This document shows positions 22,303-32,494 of a DNA stretch of 64,000 bases, piece by piece (the stretch's first letter is position 1; each line of letters begins with the position of its first letter). This DNA comes from Podospora pseudoanserina (taxonomy: Eukaryota; Ascomycota; Sordariomycetes; Sordariales; Podosporaceae), in contig NC_085920.1 in NCBI RefSeq assembly GCF_035222485.1, positions 3,968,001-4,032,000 of the forward strand. The letters run 5' to 3'. A program made the position numbers and the translations under genes. The notes under the pieces are model-generated. The model did no database searches, had not been told where the DNA came from, and saw nothing but the letters and a program-made list of their open reading frames with translations.

Positions 22303-25300
22303 ATGTCATGGATCATCTCCTGGACGTCGCTGATTCCAACACTGCTTATCCTGTCGGCCAGTCTTGCCTGGTGGTTCACCGAGCCTAAGAACGCCCGCAT
22401 AAATCTGATTGCGGCTGTTGGAGTGGTTCTTTTCTGCTGGGCCGTCGCTCCCGAGCTGTCGCGCGACCTCTCGTACTCGCTGTACGTGTCCAGCCTCGAC
22501 TCGGTCACGGCTCTCCATCTCGAGACTTTTGTTCTGAGAAACGCCAACATGTTGTTAGTGGGAGCTGCTGTAGTCTGGTATGTGGTTATGTGGTTATATG
22601 GTCCTGTGGCTTTGCCTGTGCTGGCTCGTCACAAGGCGCATCTCTTGGAGGAATCGTAGGCTCATCATTTTGTGTGTCCAGGTTGGTGGGAAGGGCATTC
22701 CAAACGCTGCGGAAACCCGTCCCGGAGTTGATCAACACCTTGGGCGTCGATGTCCCCGATCCGCCCGACGTGTCCCTAGCGGGAATCAGAGCCGATGCTG
22801 CCACTGTGAACTGGACGCGGCCCGCGCCCAACCGATCAGTTGTAAAGTTTCTGATACAAGTAAATGGAGTGGTTGGTATGTATTACCCACACATAGGCCT
22901 GGTCGGGAGGAGGACAAGCCTAACTTTGAGTTTTGTAGTGGGGGAGGTCGCTGCGAACCAAGAACCGGCCATTGTCGTCAGCGGCTTGAAGCCAGACCAT
23001 TTTTACAACGTTCGGGTCATCGCGGTTGGCTCGAATAACTTTCAGGGTGGAAGCCGAGTCATCCGGCTCAGAACCTTTGCCCGAGATGGACGGCCACAAC
23101 TCGGCAACTCCAGATTGCCATCCAACTTCACAGCCGAGGAACCGCCCGCAACACCCCATGGCGAGTCGATGGACGAAAGCGGAGGAGCCCGAACGGCGTT
23201 CCCCGCACTCGAGATGGCCACTGTCACGGAAGGGATAGCATCACCTGCACGGGATGGAAATACGAATTCTGGACCAGGGCCCCGTCGAAACACTGTGACT
23301 AGGAAACACTCGCCGTCGACCACGAGCATCGACCAGTCAACCAGGGAGGACTTGAGCGCCTATGCGAAGAAAACACTGCCGGAATTGACGGAAAAATTCG
23401 AGAGCATTAGAAAAGAAACAGAGGAGGTGCTGGCTCAAATAGCAAAAGAGGAGGCTGAAAATAGAAAGGTGCTGGAGGAATTAGAAGCCGAGAAGAAGGG
23501 AAAGAGGAAGGAGCAGAAGAAAAAGGAGGAGCAAACCGAGAAATTGAAGCGGGATGTGAACTCGACAGACCGGGCGATGCGAAACGCCCTGCAACGAAAG
23601 GGCCAGAGAGAGAAGACGCTGAAGGAGAAGCAAAGTGAAAGAGAAAAGTATCATGAAAATATTGCCAAGTGGGAAAGAGGTGTAGGTGAGATGCGCAAGG
23701 ACAGGGAAAGTTTTGATCAGCAGAGGAAAGATTTGGAGGAAGAGCGTGATCAGAAGGCCGAGGCCTTCCGAGGAGATAACAACGAGCTCCAAGCTGAGTG
23801 TACACGACTGGAGCAAGAATTGAAGGAAAGGAGAGATCAGGTCCGAGAACTGGAAGAGGCCCGGAAGAAACTGCCTGGCGGAGAAGATGACGGCGAGTGG
23901 CGTGAGAAGGACGCCGAACTGAAGCGGGAATGGCACCGCAGACACAGAGAGCTGTCCGAACAACTGGTGTTCGAGACTAAGAGATCTCGAGGACTAGATG
24001 AGCATATCCGCGCCCTTGGTGCTCAGCTGCAGGCTATTCCTCAGCCAAGCTATGGGCTTTATACGCCACCGAACGCTTCGGGATTGGAGTTTGATAACCC
24101 AACACTTACTCAGCTCAAGCGCCGGAGCCGAAACAGCAACACAATGCCGAATGTGTCTATTTCATCGCCATTGCCAGCCTACTCACAGATCGATCCGATT
24201 CTTTCAGCCCCGACGGGGTTTGCCAGTTCACGATCTCTGAATGCGCCACCTGGTTTTGCCCCAGGACCGTTTATGGACCTGTCCGCAGACATGGACTTTC
24301 GGGGGTCATCAGCCCCTCTCAGTCCTTCCGCCACGGCACTTTTGCCATCCAACATACTCGATGACTTTGACGACGACGACGATGACCCAAGTCCGGCGAC
24401 TTTTCACGATTCTGAGCCATTCTTGCAAAGCCAGCGGGCCTCACCCGAGCAAGCTCCTCAGTCTCCTGCCTCGTCGGGCAAGGCCCTGAGCATCCTGTCC
24501 AGCCCTCATGGATCCACAAGTAACCTCCCCTTCCCCCCCTTCTCTAACGAAATTTCAGAGAGGATGGTTGGCACTCTGCCATCCCCAACTATAGCCGAAA
24601 CCCCTCAGCACAAGGGCTTCTTTTGGCAACGCTCCAAGACTGTCAAGGAAGAGGGGGAGAAAGAGCCACCTCTCCTAGGGAGTTTGAAGCAAGGTCAAAG
24701 CCAATCTTTCCCACGGCAGACAGATGATCCAGACATGGCCAACAAGCGGCGGATCAGCATTTCAGGCAGCTGGAATGTCTTTAACCGAAACTCAGTTGGG
24801 CCTGAGATCACAGAAGGCCAGGCCACAACAAACACACACGCATTTGCAAGAAGCCTAAACCCCTTTTCCCGTAGGCCTACCGGTGGTCTCTTTGACCGTG
24901 ACCCCAGCAGCCCGCGACCTACCAGCATCGCGTCCTCCGACTTCCCCAGACCCTCCACTGATTCAGGCTCCATCTGGGGGCCACCCATGGACGCCTCAAC
25001 CCTAAACAAAAACAGCCGTCTCTGGTCGCCCGATAACGCCCCCTGGTCCAGGAACCCCTCCCGACGGCCTTCGCTCCATGGATCTCCCTCAGCACTCAAG
25101 ACAACCCTCGCCTCGGCCGACGACGAAATTCTCGACGACGAGGAAATGCTTTCCAACGTGGACGTCGGCGTCATCGGCAGCCGGCCGCCGACCCAGTCCG
25201 CCAACAAAGCCGCCTCGGCCGCGCTCGGTCGGTTGAACCCCAATGCCCCCGCCTTTATAGGATCCCTCTTCAAATCCAACCCTGAAAAGCAGAAGGAGAA

Positions 25301-26063
25301 AGAAGTCAAGGAAAAAGCAAAGGCAGAGAAGAAAAAGGCTAATAAGGAGAAGGCTGCCGAGAAGAAGAAGGAGAAAGAAAAGGAGGCTGCGACAGTTCCG
25401 GACACGCCAAGTCAGCAGACGCAGAATCCCATTTTCGAGATGGACTCGCCCGCGGATTCGAGGAAGTCGAGGGATGGAGCCTCAGTTCATACGCTTCACT
25501 CGTCGGTTTCGATCTCTGAGTCCCGCGACTCTCTCACGCTCGACCAGTCATTCTCCAATACACCCTCCGAACCCGCCAGCGCAGGACTTTCAGGCTCATT
25601 CAAAGACGAGGGCGTGGTCCGCAAACTCTTCCGAAAGGGCTCCTCGAGCAAGTTTAGTCTTCCCGGACGTCTTGGCGGTAACAGTGCCAAGGAGAATATC
25701 ACCAGCGCTGGGGGTTTGTTTAAGAAAGGACCCAGCAGCGTTGCCAGCACCGCGCCTTCCGACCGCATCGACCCGAGATCTAGCATCGGCGACTTTGAAG
25801 ACTTGGGGGATGAAGCGATGGGGGTTTTGGCTGGGGTGTTGGGGAAGAGTTATGAGTGTAGTAGTCCTGGGTTGGGACCTACGTCTGCTGCCGCTGCTGC
25901 TGCGAAGGGGACGATGAAAGAAGGGGGGACGGCGGCGAGCAGGTGGTTGAGTAGTTTTGGGAAGAAGGGGAAGAAGAATAATGAGAATACCAAGGAGAGT
26001 TTTGATTTGGAGAGGGCGCATGTGGGGGGTGAATTGGATGGGTTGGTTGAGGAGAAGGTGTAA
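22303..26063 (+). CDS. Membrane-anchored fibronectin type III / coiled-coil protein
   Basis: Three exons: 22303-22577, 22682-22875, 22939-26063, introns of 104 and 63 nt (donors GTATGT-like, acceptors CCAG and TGTAG). The 63-nt intron is in frame, so retention would not break the protein. Product 1197 residues. The N-terminus has hydrophobic helices (SLIPTLLILSASLAWWF; LIAAVGVVLFCWAVA; NMLLVGAAVVWLVG). An FN3-like beta domain follows at about 108-185 (PPDVSLAGIRADAATVNWTRP ... VVSGLKPDHFYNVRVIAVGSNNFQ), then a long charged coiled coil (about 250-440), and a very long Ser/Pro-rich disordered tail with a Lys/Glu-rich segment. The FN3 domain probably faces the cytosol beside the coiled coil. Fungal FN3 membrane proteins of this build are widespread but have no assigned role; I give none. 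Confidence 0.82.
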
Positions 26064-26764
26064 AAATGGTGCATACTGGCTAAGAGGATGGGGGAAGATG
26101 CGACAACCTGGGTTGTAGAATATTTGTGTGGGTGTGTGTGTGTGTGTATGTGTGGAATAGCTTTTGGTTGGTACTGCTGCTGTTCTGTCATAGCGGGGTT
26201 GAATATCATGTTGTTGAGGATGGTTGTTTAGGGTATGACTGAAGACTGCCTTCAAAATGTGACAAGCTGTCTTTCTATGATGACGGGAAAATCAGAAAGC
26301 TCGCTGGCATGTACACTTTATTTTTGGTTTTGGCCAGATGTTTAAGTTGATATATAAACCGTGAACGGGAAGATCTTGATGGGATAAGGAATGAGCAGGT
26401 GATGGGTTAGGTGAGGAGCAGGTGTTGGTGTAAATAGGAGGGTTAGGGTTATATAGTGGCTGAAGCTTAACCCCTGTTGATGGGTGGTTGTGGCTGCAGT
26501 TTTGGAGCTTGTTTGAGCAAGTTGGAGTGGGTGAGTGGTTCGAGCGTTCGACTTGGTGGTGGTTCGTCAATGTTGCGCAAGGAAATACAAGTTCAAAGAA
26601 AACACCAATTCTCTGCAGTTTGATCTTTTTTGTTTTTGCCAATTCACAGGGGATCTTGCCCCATAATAAGAGAACACAAGTATTTCAACTGCTATACCGA
26701 CCGTCTGACCCCTCCATCGCCAGAACCTTGACCTCTATCGAGCTCGACCCTCAACAACCCCCCC
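26064..26764. other. Spacer between FN3 gene and cmc1
   Basis: About 700 bases between two genes on the same strand, containing the TG-rich run near the 5' end and the cmc1 promoter. No gene seen. Confidence 0.5.
26122..26153. repeat. Degenerate (TG)n run
   Basis: TG-rich microsatellite with a few interruptions just after the FN3-gene stop, probably in its 3' UTR. Confidence 0.7.
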
Positions 26765-26781
26765 ATGGCAACAATGAGCGC

Positions 26782-26814
<33 letters not shown>

Positions 26815-27347
26815 AGCAGCAGCAAAAGCCAGACCGATCCCCTCGCGGAACCCGCTACCGCTGTCGGCGTCGCAGGAGGCGCAGGTGAGGGATGTGTTTT
26901 ATGCCCGGGTGAGGGCGAAGTGCGGGCCTGAGATTAAAGGTATTCATTCATTCCCCCCTTCCCTCCCCTTCTCGCCAGTACCTCGCTAACCCCCTCCCAG
27001 CATTTGCAGACTGCGCCCAAGGCCGCACCTTCTCCGCGCCTTTTCTCTGCCGCGGACCCCTCCACGTGATGAACAACTGCATGAAGATCCACGCCACGCC
27101 CGAGGAACAGGACGCCGCGAGGGAGGAGTGGTTTGAGAAGCGGGTGGAGAGACAAAAGGAAAAGGAGAGGAAGGCGAGGAGGAAGCTGGAGCAGGAGAAG
27201 TTTTTGAGGGAGTGGTGGGGTTTGCCGGAGAAGGATAGGGAGATTGCGAGGAGAGAGATGGAGAAGTTGGAACGGCCGGAGAGGATAGGGGGGTTTGTGA
27301 GTGAGAGGAGGAAGAGGTTTGGGGAAGAGGGGGGGGAGGGGAGGTGA
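26765..27347 (+). CDS. cmc1: Twin-Cx9C mitochondrial protein, Cmc1 family
   Basis: Two exons, 26765-26939 and 27001-27347, split by a 61-nt intron (donor GTATTC, acceptor CCCAG); product 173 residues. Splicing creates the twin Cx9C motif: the first pair is CGPEIKAFADC, crossing the exon junction, and the second pair is CRGPLHVMNNC. Between them lies the family's conserved AQGRTFS stretch. Cmc1-type proteins are imported into the intermembrane space by Mia40, form a helical hairpin, and act in cytochrome c oxidase assembly and copper handling. The N-terminus is a Ser-rich leader; the C-terminal two-thirds is a long charged helix (Arg/Glu/Lys), longer than in yeast. A second in-frame ATG three codons later is also possible. 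Confidence 0.87.
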
Positions 27348-28272
27348 TGGTGGGGGGGTTGTGATATGGAGGCCATGGAAGAAGGCAAGCGTACGTGAGG
27401 GACTTGTAATATATGGAATGAGCATGATACCAGACACGATCGGGATATCAGAGGGGTTCGGTCTGGCAAAGGGCGTTTTTATGGGTTTGATATCGCATGG
27501 TAGGGAAGGGGGGGCTGCGCAGGTCGAAACACAACTCTGTACAAATTTCAAGTGGATTGGGATGTCAAGTTCAAGATTCGCCATGTGCGAAATGGAGGGT
27601 GTGCTGGTGGTCGGTCAGTTTCGACGGTCATCAGCTGAGTTTATGGAACTGGTGAACGTGATGGCTTCAGAAAACGAAAGCAATGGTATCTATCAGGCTC
27701 TATCTTGGCGAGGCTCTTTGGTTTAGCTCTCATGTCGTCTTGGACACCGAACCAATTATCGATTTGAGCGTAAAAGGGTTCTTGGAGAACATTGCCTTAA
27801 AACACGATTTAGCCAGTAAACTCTTCCGTAGATATTTGACCATCAGAGTCCTGGGATATGAGTAAGTGGTAGCTCCAGGTGGTTAGGGGATTCTCCTTGG
27901 CTATTAGGCACCCCTTCTAGTCATGGTTGTCATGGTCGTATTCGGAGTCTTTATAAGCAGATGGTTATATTACCAACATTTTTTAAGTCTCTCTATGGTA
28001 GCATCAAGATCACCGCGGGAGTGGCTTCCAGCCCTACTCACGTCGACCTTTTACAGCCATTGCTGCGAAGCGACTTCAACTTGCTCGGGTGGTTGTGCAT
28101 CCGATATTCTGATGATGAGCCAAGAGAGGAAGGCTGACTACATGGAAAAGCTTGATAGCCATCAGATGAGATGTATAAGACCCAGCCTCTTTCTCACATC
28201 ACTTTCCTAGAAATCTTAGCGACCTCAGCAGAAAACAGACCACAAGCCTCAAGGAGAACTCGACCCGCAACC
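27348..28272. other. Spacer before the small secreted protein gene
   Basis: About 925 bases. Short open frames exist but show no domain or signal features. It likely holds the 3' end of cmc1 and the promoter of the next gene. Confidence 0.45.
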
Positions 28273-28790
28273 ATGGTCTTGCCATCACCCCTCCTCACAG
28301 CCATGCTCGGTCTATTCACCGCCACTGCCTCCGCCCAGCAGTTTCTAGGCATTGTCGAGACCAACCCGACCTACTTTGACAGTAGAAACTGCTACGATGG
28401 CGCCAAGTCATATTCCATCGTCAACTTCGGTACCCAGCACGCCCCTGCTGTGAGCTCGTCCTGTACCGGTAAAGGCACCGTCCTCTCCACCGTCCGCGGG
28501 TTGGACAGCAAGTTGGACACGTCTTGCACGGACGGCAAGTGGACAAATGGGTACAAGGTGTGCGTTGTTATTGGCGGTGTAATCACTATACGCGATGCGA
28601 GTGGGAGGTCGCAGCTTTGCTCTTCGGATGATACTACTATCTATAATTGTTGGTTTTTTTCCTTCTTTTTCCTCTTGCTGTTTCTCATGCCCGTATGGAT
28701 CATGCTGACCTTGTTTTAGGCCCGGATGTTCCGCCAGCATGCTGGACTAACAAGGTGAGGAAGTATCAGTGTGTTGGGTTTTGGATGTGA
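28273..28790 (+). CDS. Small secreted cysteine-rich protein
   Basis: Two exons, 28273-28648 and 28720-28790, split by a 71-nt intron (weak donor GTTGGT, branch CTGAC, acceptor TTTTAG); product 148 residues. A signal peptide is clear: MVLPSPLLTAMLGLFTATASA, with cleavage probably before QQF. The mature part of about 127 residues has eight cysteines, one of them (TGC) rebuilt across the exon junction, an even number that fits four disulfides. I do not recognise a named family; it has the profile of a secreted, effector-like or surface protein, but nothing shows its target. Its splice form is supported by homology of the second exon to the broken copy at 29041-29283. Function unknown. Confidence 0.65.
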
Positions 28791-28852
28791 TGAGTTTAAG
28801 AAGAGGAGGGAGAATGGATGGAGGATTGTAGTGCTGCGGTTTTCCTGTCTTT

Positions 28853-28884
28853 GTAATTTCAACTGACTACCTACGGTCGTATGT
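28853..28884 (-). pseudogene. 5S rRNA relic (5' end only)
   Basis: Read on the minus strand, about 30 bases match the first third of the intact 5S genes in this window (ACATACGACC ... AGTCAGTTGAAA), with a 4-base insertion after the ACGACC start and then loss of all the rest. It lies between the two copies of the secreted-protein gene. Truncation makes it non-functional. Confidence 0.7.
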
Positions 28885-29040
28885 AATAAACCTGGCCCGA
28901 ATGAGGTTTAACCACATGCCATGGTGCCTTGGTAGTGCCACCAACTTCGTACTCTGAACGCTCGTCTTCACAAAAAGAAGGGGTCAAAAGGCACAAAAAA
29001 AAAAAATGTAAACCACCCCTCTATCTCCACACCTTGCACC

Positions 29041-29283
29041 TTAGAAGGCCGCCATCGAACCCAATTTCCCGAGCACTTGTACCTTCTCTTCCTGGTAACC
29101 CAGTACGACGGGAAATTGGAGGGGCCTAACATGAGATTTTTTTTTCTCATCAGTCAAGGAGCTGCCACTCACGGAATATTGGGGGTTGGTCTCGATGATG
29201 GCGAGCATTTGGGCGGAGGTGAGGACGGGGGTGAGGGCGAGGGTGGTTCGGAGGGTGGTTAGGAGGGTGGTCGGGGAGACCAT
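29041..29283 (-). pseudogene. Inverted, internally deleted copy of the secreted protein gene
   Basis: The minus strand from ATG 29283 encodes a signal peptide and start like the gene at 28273: ..SAQMLAIIETNPQYS here versus ..SAQQFLGIVETNPTYF there. After that the coding part stops at a donor-like GTGAGT (29172). Beyond an acceptor-like TTAG (ending at 29126), the sequence again matches the second exon of the intact gene (GPSNFPSYW, RRYKCSGNW versus GPDVPPACW, RKYQCVGFW). The central part with most cysteines, about 90 residues, is absent, and the two parts do not join in the homologous frame. I read this as a tail-to-tail duplicate that lost its middle. A short novel peptide could still be made. 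Confidence 0.7.
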
Positions 29284-30095
29284 TTTGGGTAGCTGGTTCG
29301 GAACGAAGATTCGTGTTGACAAATGTGTGGATGATGAGACTGGGGAGATATTGTGGGAAGACCTGAGGGAGGTGAGAGTTTATGTAGACATCTTATGTTC
29401 AGGGCAGTGCCATGATGAATCTTCTTGTAGCAAGTTTTTCTTCTTTGGTGTTCACCATGTTCAAGATCACACGAGCACTGAAGACTGAGAAACTGATGCC
29501 ATTGCAATTGTGATATCACAGAAGGCGCTGTTGTTGAATGGGGTTGGGACGGTCATGGTGATAAGACTTGAACTTTTATGGATAGCCCGAACAAGATGTG
29601 AATACGAAGTGATGGCTCTTGGTAAAGCGGTGCCTGAAAGCTAACGAGGATGTCAAGCCACCAGGAGCTACGGCCTACTCCAGATCACACCCACGACAAC
29701 TACGGTAGGTAAGTAAATGCTCACCGCCTAAATTGTATATTACAGGGCATCCTTTTGGATTTCCCGTATTCAGAGGCTCTAAGTTTATGGTTTGGTCCCA
29801 TGATGACCTGAATGGTAAGACAGCTCGAAAAACTTCGGGCAGGGTCTTGCCTGATCTTTTCGTGCGGGGGTCAAGTCCATGGTTCAACTGGGAATGATTA
29901 TAACTCTGAAGACTTGGAAACGAATCTCAGTATCGGGCATGAAGGAGCGTTAAATCAATGTCATGGACAGTATCCCACAGCGTGGTGGTTGTTGTCTTGT
30001 CTAAGTAAGGTACCTTAGCTATGCAGTCAACTGGCAAGCATATCGTGAGATACAATCCCTACACCTTATATACCCCAGGTTAGTCGGTCTCTGTC

Positions 30096-30214
30096 ACATA
30101 CGACCACAGTCAGCTGAAAATACGGCATCCCGTCCGCTCTGCCCTCGTCAAACAGCTGAACGCCGAACTAGTACTCAGGTGGGTGACCACTGGGGAATCC
30201 TCGGTGTTGTATGT
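30096..30214 (+). rRNA. 5S ribosomal RNA gene, copy 1
   Basis: 119 bases beginning ACATACGACC and ending GGTGTTGTATGT, with the conserved core CCCGTCCGCTCTGCC and the helix/loop region GGTGGGTGACCACTGGGGAATCC. Ends can pair (ACATAC with GTATGT). A TATA-like element (CTTATATACC) lies about 25-30 bases upstream, as in dispersed 5S genes of Neurospora-type fungi, and a T-run follows the 3' end for polymerase III stop. It stands alone between protein genes, typical of dispersed 5S genes in filamentous ascomycetes. Confidence 0.96.
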
Positions 30215-30294
30215 ATTTTTTTGCGTCTTGTTCTCCACACATAAATATGAGACGACATAGGTATCCTTCCCTTCTCCTTTATAACCACCAACCC

Positions 30295-31523
30295 TCAAAT
30301 CTTACTCTCCCCCCTCAACGCCCTAAAATACCCCTCCACCCCCTCCACCACCCTCTCGGCCACGCCCCAAGAAAGTTCATACCCCCTTCCCCCCAACCCA
30401 TAAGCATGCATCACAAACCCCTTCCCTCCTTCCAGCACCTCCCCCTCAATCCTCGGCCCACCCCTCCTACTAGGTCGTCGTCCAACAATATCCCCCATGA
30501 CGGTAAACTCCCCCTTCCCATTTAGTATCCGAGGACACGTCCCCTTGAACATCCGCAACAGTTTTTCTCTTGTCTCCGGCCTGGGTTCCACCCCCCAATC
30601 ATCAACCTCCTTCGTCCCCCCAATCACCGTCCCCCCTTCAAACCCCCTCGGCACGCAGAAAGTCCACGAACCGTCGGCATTTTGTCGGGTGACGGTAGCG
30701 TCGCACTCTTCCGCGACGAGAACTGTCTGCCCCCGTGTGATAAACATATTTCCATCCCCCCCGAACCCGAACCCGGAGGCGTTAACCACGGCGTCTACCC
30801 CCCCGTTTTTTAGGGAAGGGGTTGATCTCTCCGACAGAGCGAAAACCTCCACCGGGGACCTCAGCGCATGTTTCAGCACCCTCCCCCCTCGGTGAACAAA
30901 CCTCCTCAGCAGAAAAGATAAGTAAACCATTGGGTTGACGCAGTAGGTCTCGTACTCGCACCCCCATTTCACTTTCTGGTCGGGGAACTCCGACTGGGGG
31001 AGGAGGCGGAAACCAGAGAGTTGGAGGGATGCTGCGGTGGCGGGGGTGAGGGATAAGTACTCTGGTCCCGGGGATTCGAGGTATTCGACTCCTTTGAGGA
31101 AGGTTATCCCCGCGGTGGTTGGGTGGGATGCAAAGAGGGACTTCATGTGGGAGAAGGTGGTGATGGAGAGGGGGTGTTCGAATACTGCTTGGGGATTTGA
31201 GGGGTGGGGTGGGACCCAGCGGTTGTCTCTTCATGTTTAGTATCGTGGTGGATGGAAGGGGGAAAGGAAAGGGGAAAACATACGGGCGCCGCCCCAGGGG
31301 GAGGTGTAGTTGATCTGGGTGATTGGGTCGATTGTCTCAAACGGGGCGGGGAAGTCTTTTGCGATGATTGTGACTCGGTGGCCGGCGCGGAGGAGGAGGA
31401 GGGCGGAGGAGATGCCGGTTACGCCGGAGCTATGTAGTGGATGTGTTAGTGAGGTGAGGTGAAAAAAACAAAATGTGGTGTGGGATGGGAGACGTACCCG
31501 ATGACGGCGATGTGTCTTGTCAT
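30295..31523 (-). CDS. D-amino-acid oxidase (FAD)
   Basis: Three exons: 31523-31498, 31429-31284, 31226-30295, introns of 68 and 57 nt (donors GTACGT, GTATGT); product 367 residues. It oxidises D-amino acids to keto acids, ammonia and H2O2, usually in peroxisomes. The N-terminus rebuilt by splicing is the FAD-binding Rossmann motif (HIAVIGSGVTGISSALLLL), and the second junction restores SPWGGAHNRW. Further hallmarks: VNASGFG, TRGQTVLVAEE, VIGGTKEVDDW, and the C-terminal GLGGRGYELSWGVAERV. The last three residues, SKI, are a variant PTS1 tripeptide. An Arg that holds the substrate carboxylate lies in the RPSRRGGPRIE region. Nothing is missing. It starts 80 bases after the 5S copy ends, reading toward it. 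Confidence 0.93.
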
Positions 31524-32494
31524 GGTTGTGAGTTTTGATCAGTAGGGTAAGTAATTCAAGCAACTGTGCATAGTAGTAGCCCCTAAGGACTGAACGAAAT
31601 TGAGAAGAAAAATGATAAAAAACCCCCAAAAAAAAAGAAAAGGGCTCGATCAGAACAATATATACTTCTGTTGTCCAACACCCAAGTCTCATACAAACAA
31701 AGGCTGCGCGAAGTGTCAGCCAAACAGTCTGCCTTGGTCAATATATCGATAAGCGGAAAGTTCCTCTGCAGAATCAGCGATAGATACATCGGCTTTGCCA
31801 GAGACACAACAATCTAAACGGAAATCCAAGAATACGGCGAACAATAACTTGGTCACATTGCATATTGCATTAGTCCAATCTCTTCCAGCTCCCAATGACC
31901 ATCACCATCGGGTTTAATGCCAAGACAGGGCTCCGCGACTGATATTCGGCTCGGCCCCGCCTGAACTCGGCCAACCCCACTCGGCAGCCGCCCGGTTTCC
32001 GCCGGATGATCGGCATCTCTATACTCATTATAAACATAATCACCAGCAAATAAACAAACTATGCTTTTTGTATCTTCTCCTTCGGAAGCCGCACCTCTAT
32101 CCGCGAGGCCCTTCCAAGATAGATTTATACTCGTCCGTTAAATCGTGAAACCGTCGAGGCATGCTGGCTAACCACCACACATAAAAGACCTGTATCAAAA
32201 ACTCGCTGATCCAAAAACGTTGCCGATGTGTTTGACCGAAAAAAAAGGGGGCGAAATGAAAAGAAAAGATCCTCCAACTTTATTTTTTATTTTTTAAAAG
32301 CAAAAGCAATCTCTTCTTTCCCATTCTCTCGCGTCTTGGAGCGAAAAAAAGGCCAAGTCACTGAAACGTTGCCGCACGTCGTGGACAAAAACCAAAAAAA
32401 AAAAAACCCAAAAAGAATCCGGAGGACGCCGCTTGGAACGAGGGTCCTCAATGCTAAGTGACCAACAGCCATTTCGCCTTGCGCTCAAAGTCCA
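31524..32494. other. Spacer between D-amino-acid oxidase and caspase-like gene
   Basis: About 970 bases with the upstream region of the oxidase and the 3' end of the next gene (both minus strand). An A-rich run is at 32390-32410. No gene is supported. Confidence 0.45.

Larger units (their letters stand above)
28791..30095. other. Region around the broken copy and up to the 5S gene
   Basis: Apart from the 5S relic and the broken secreted-protein copy, I see no gene. A perfect 12-base palindrome TAAGGTACCTTA is at 30006-30017, 79 bases before the intact 5S gene. Confidence 0.5.

Noticed and set aside
26122-26153. TG run as a regulatory element
   Set aside because: Simple microsatellite in the probable 3' UTR; nothing else supports a role.
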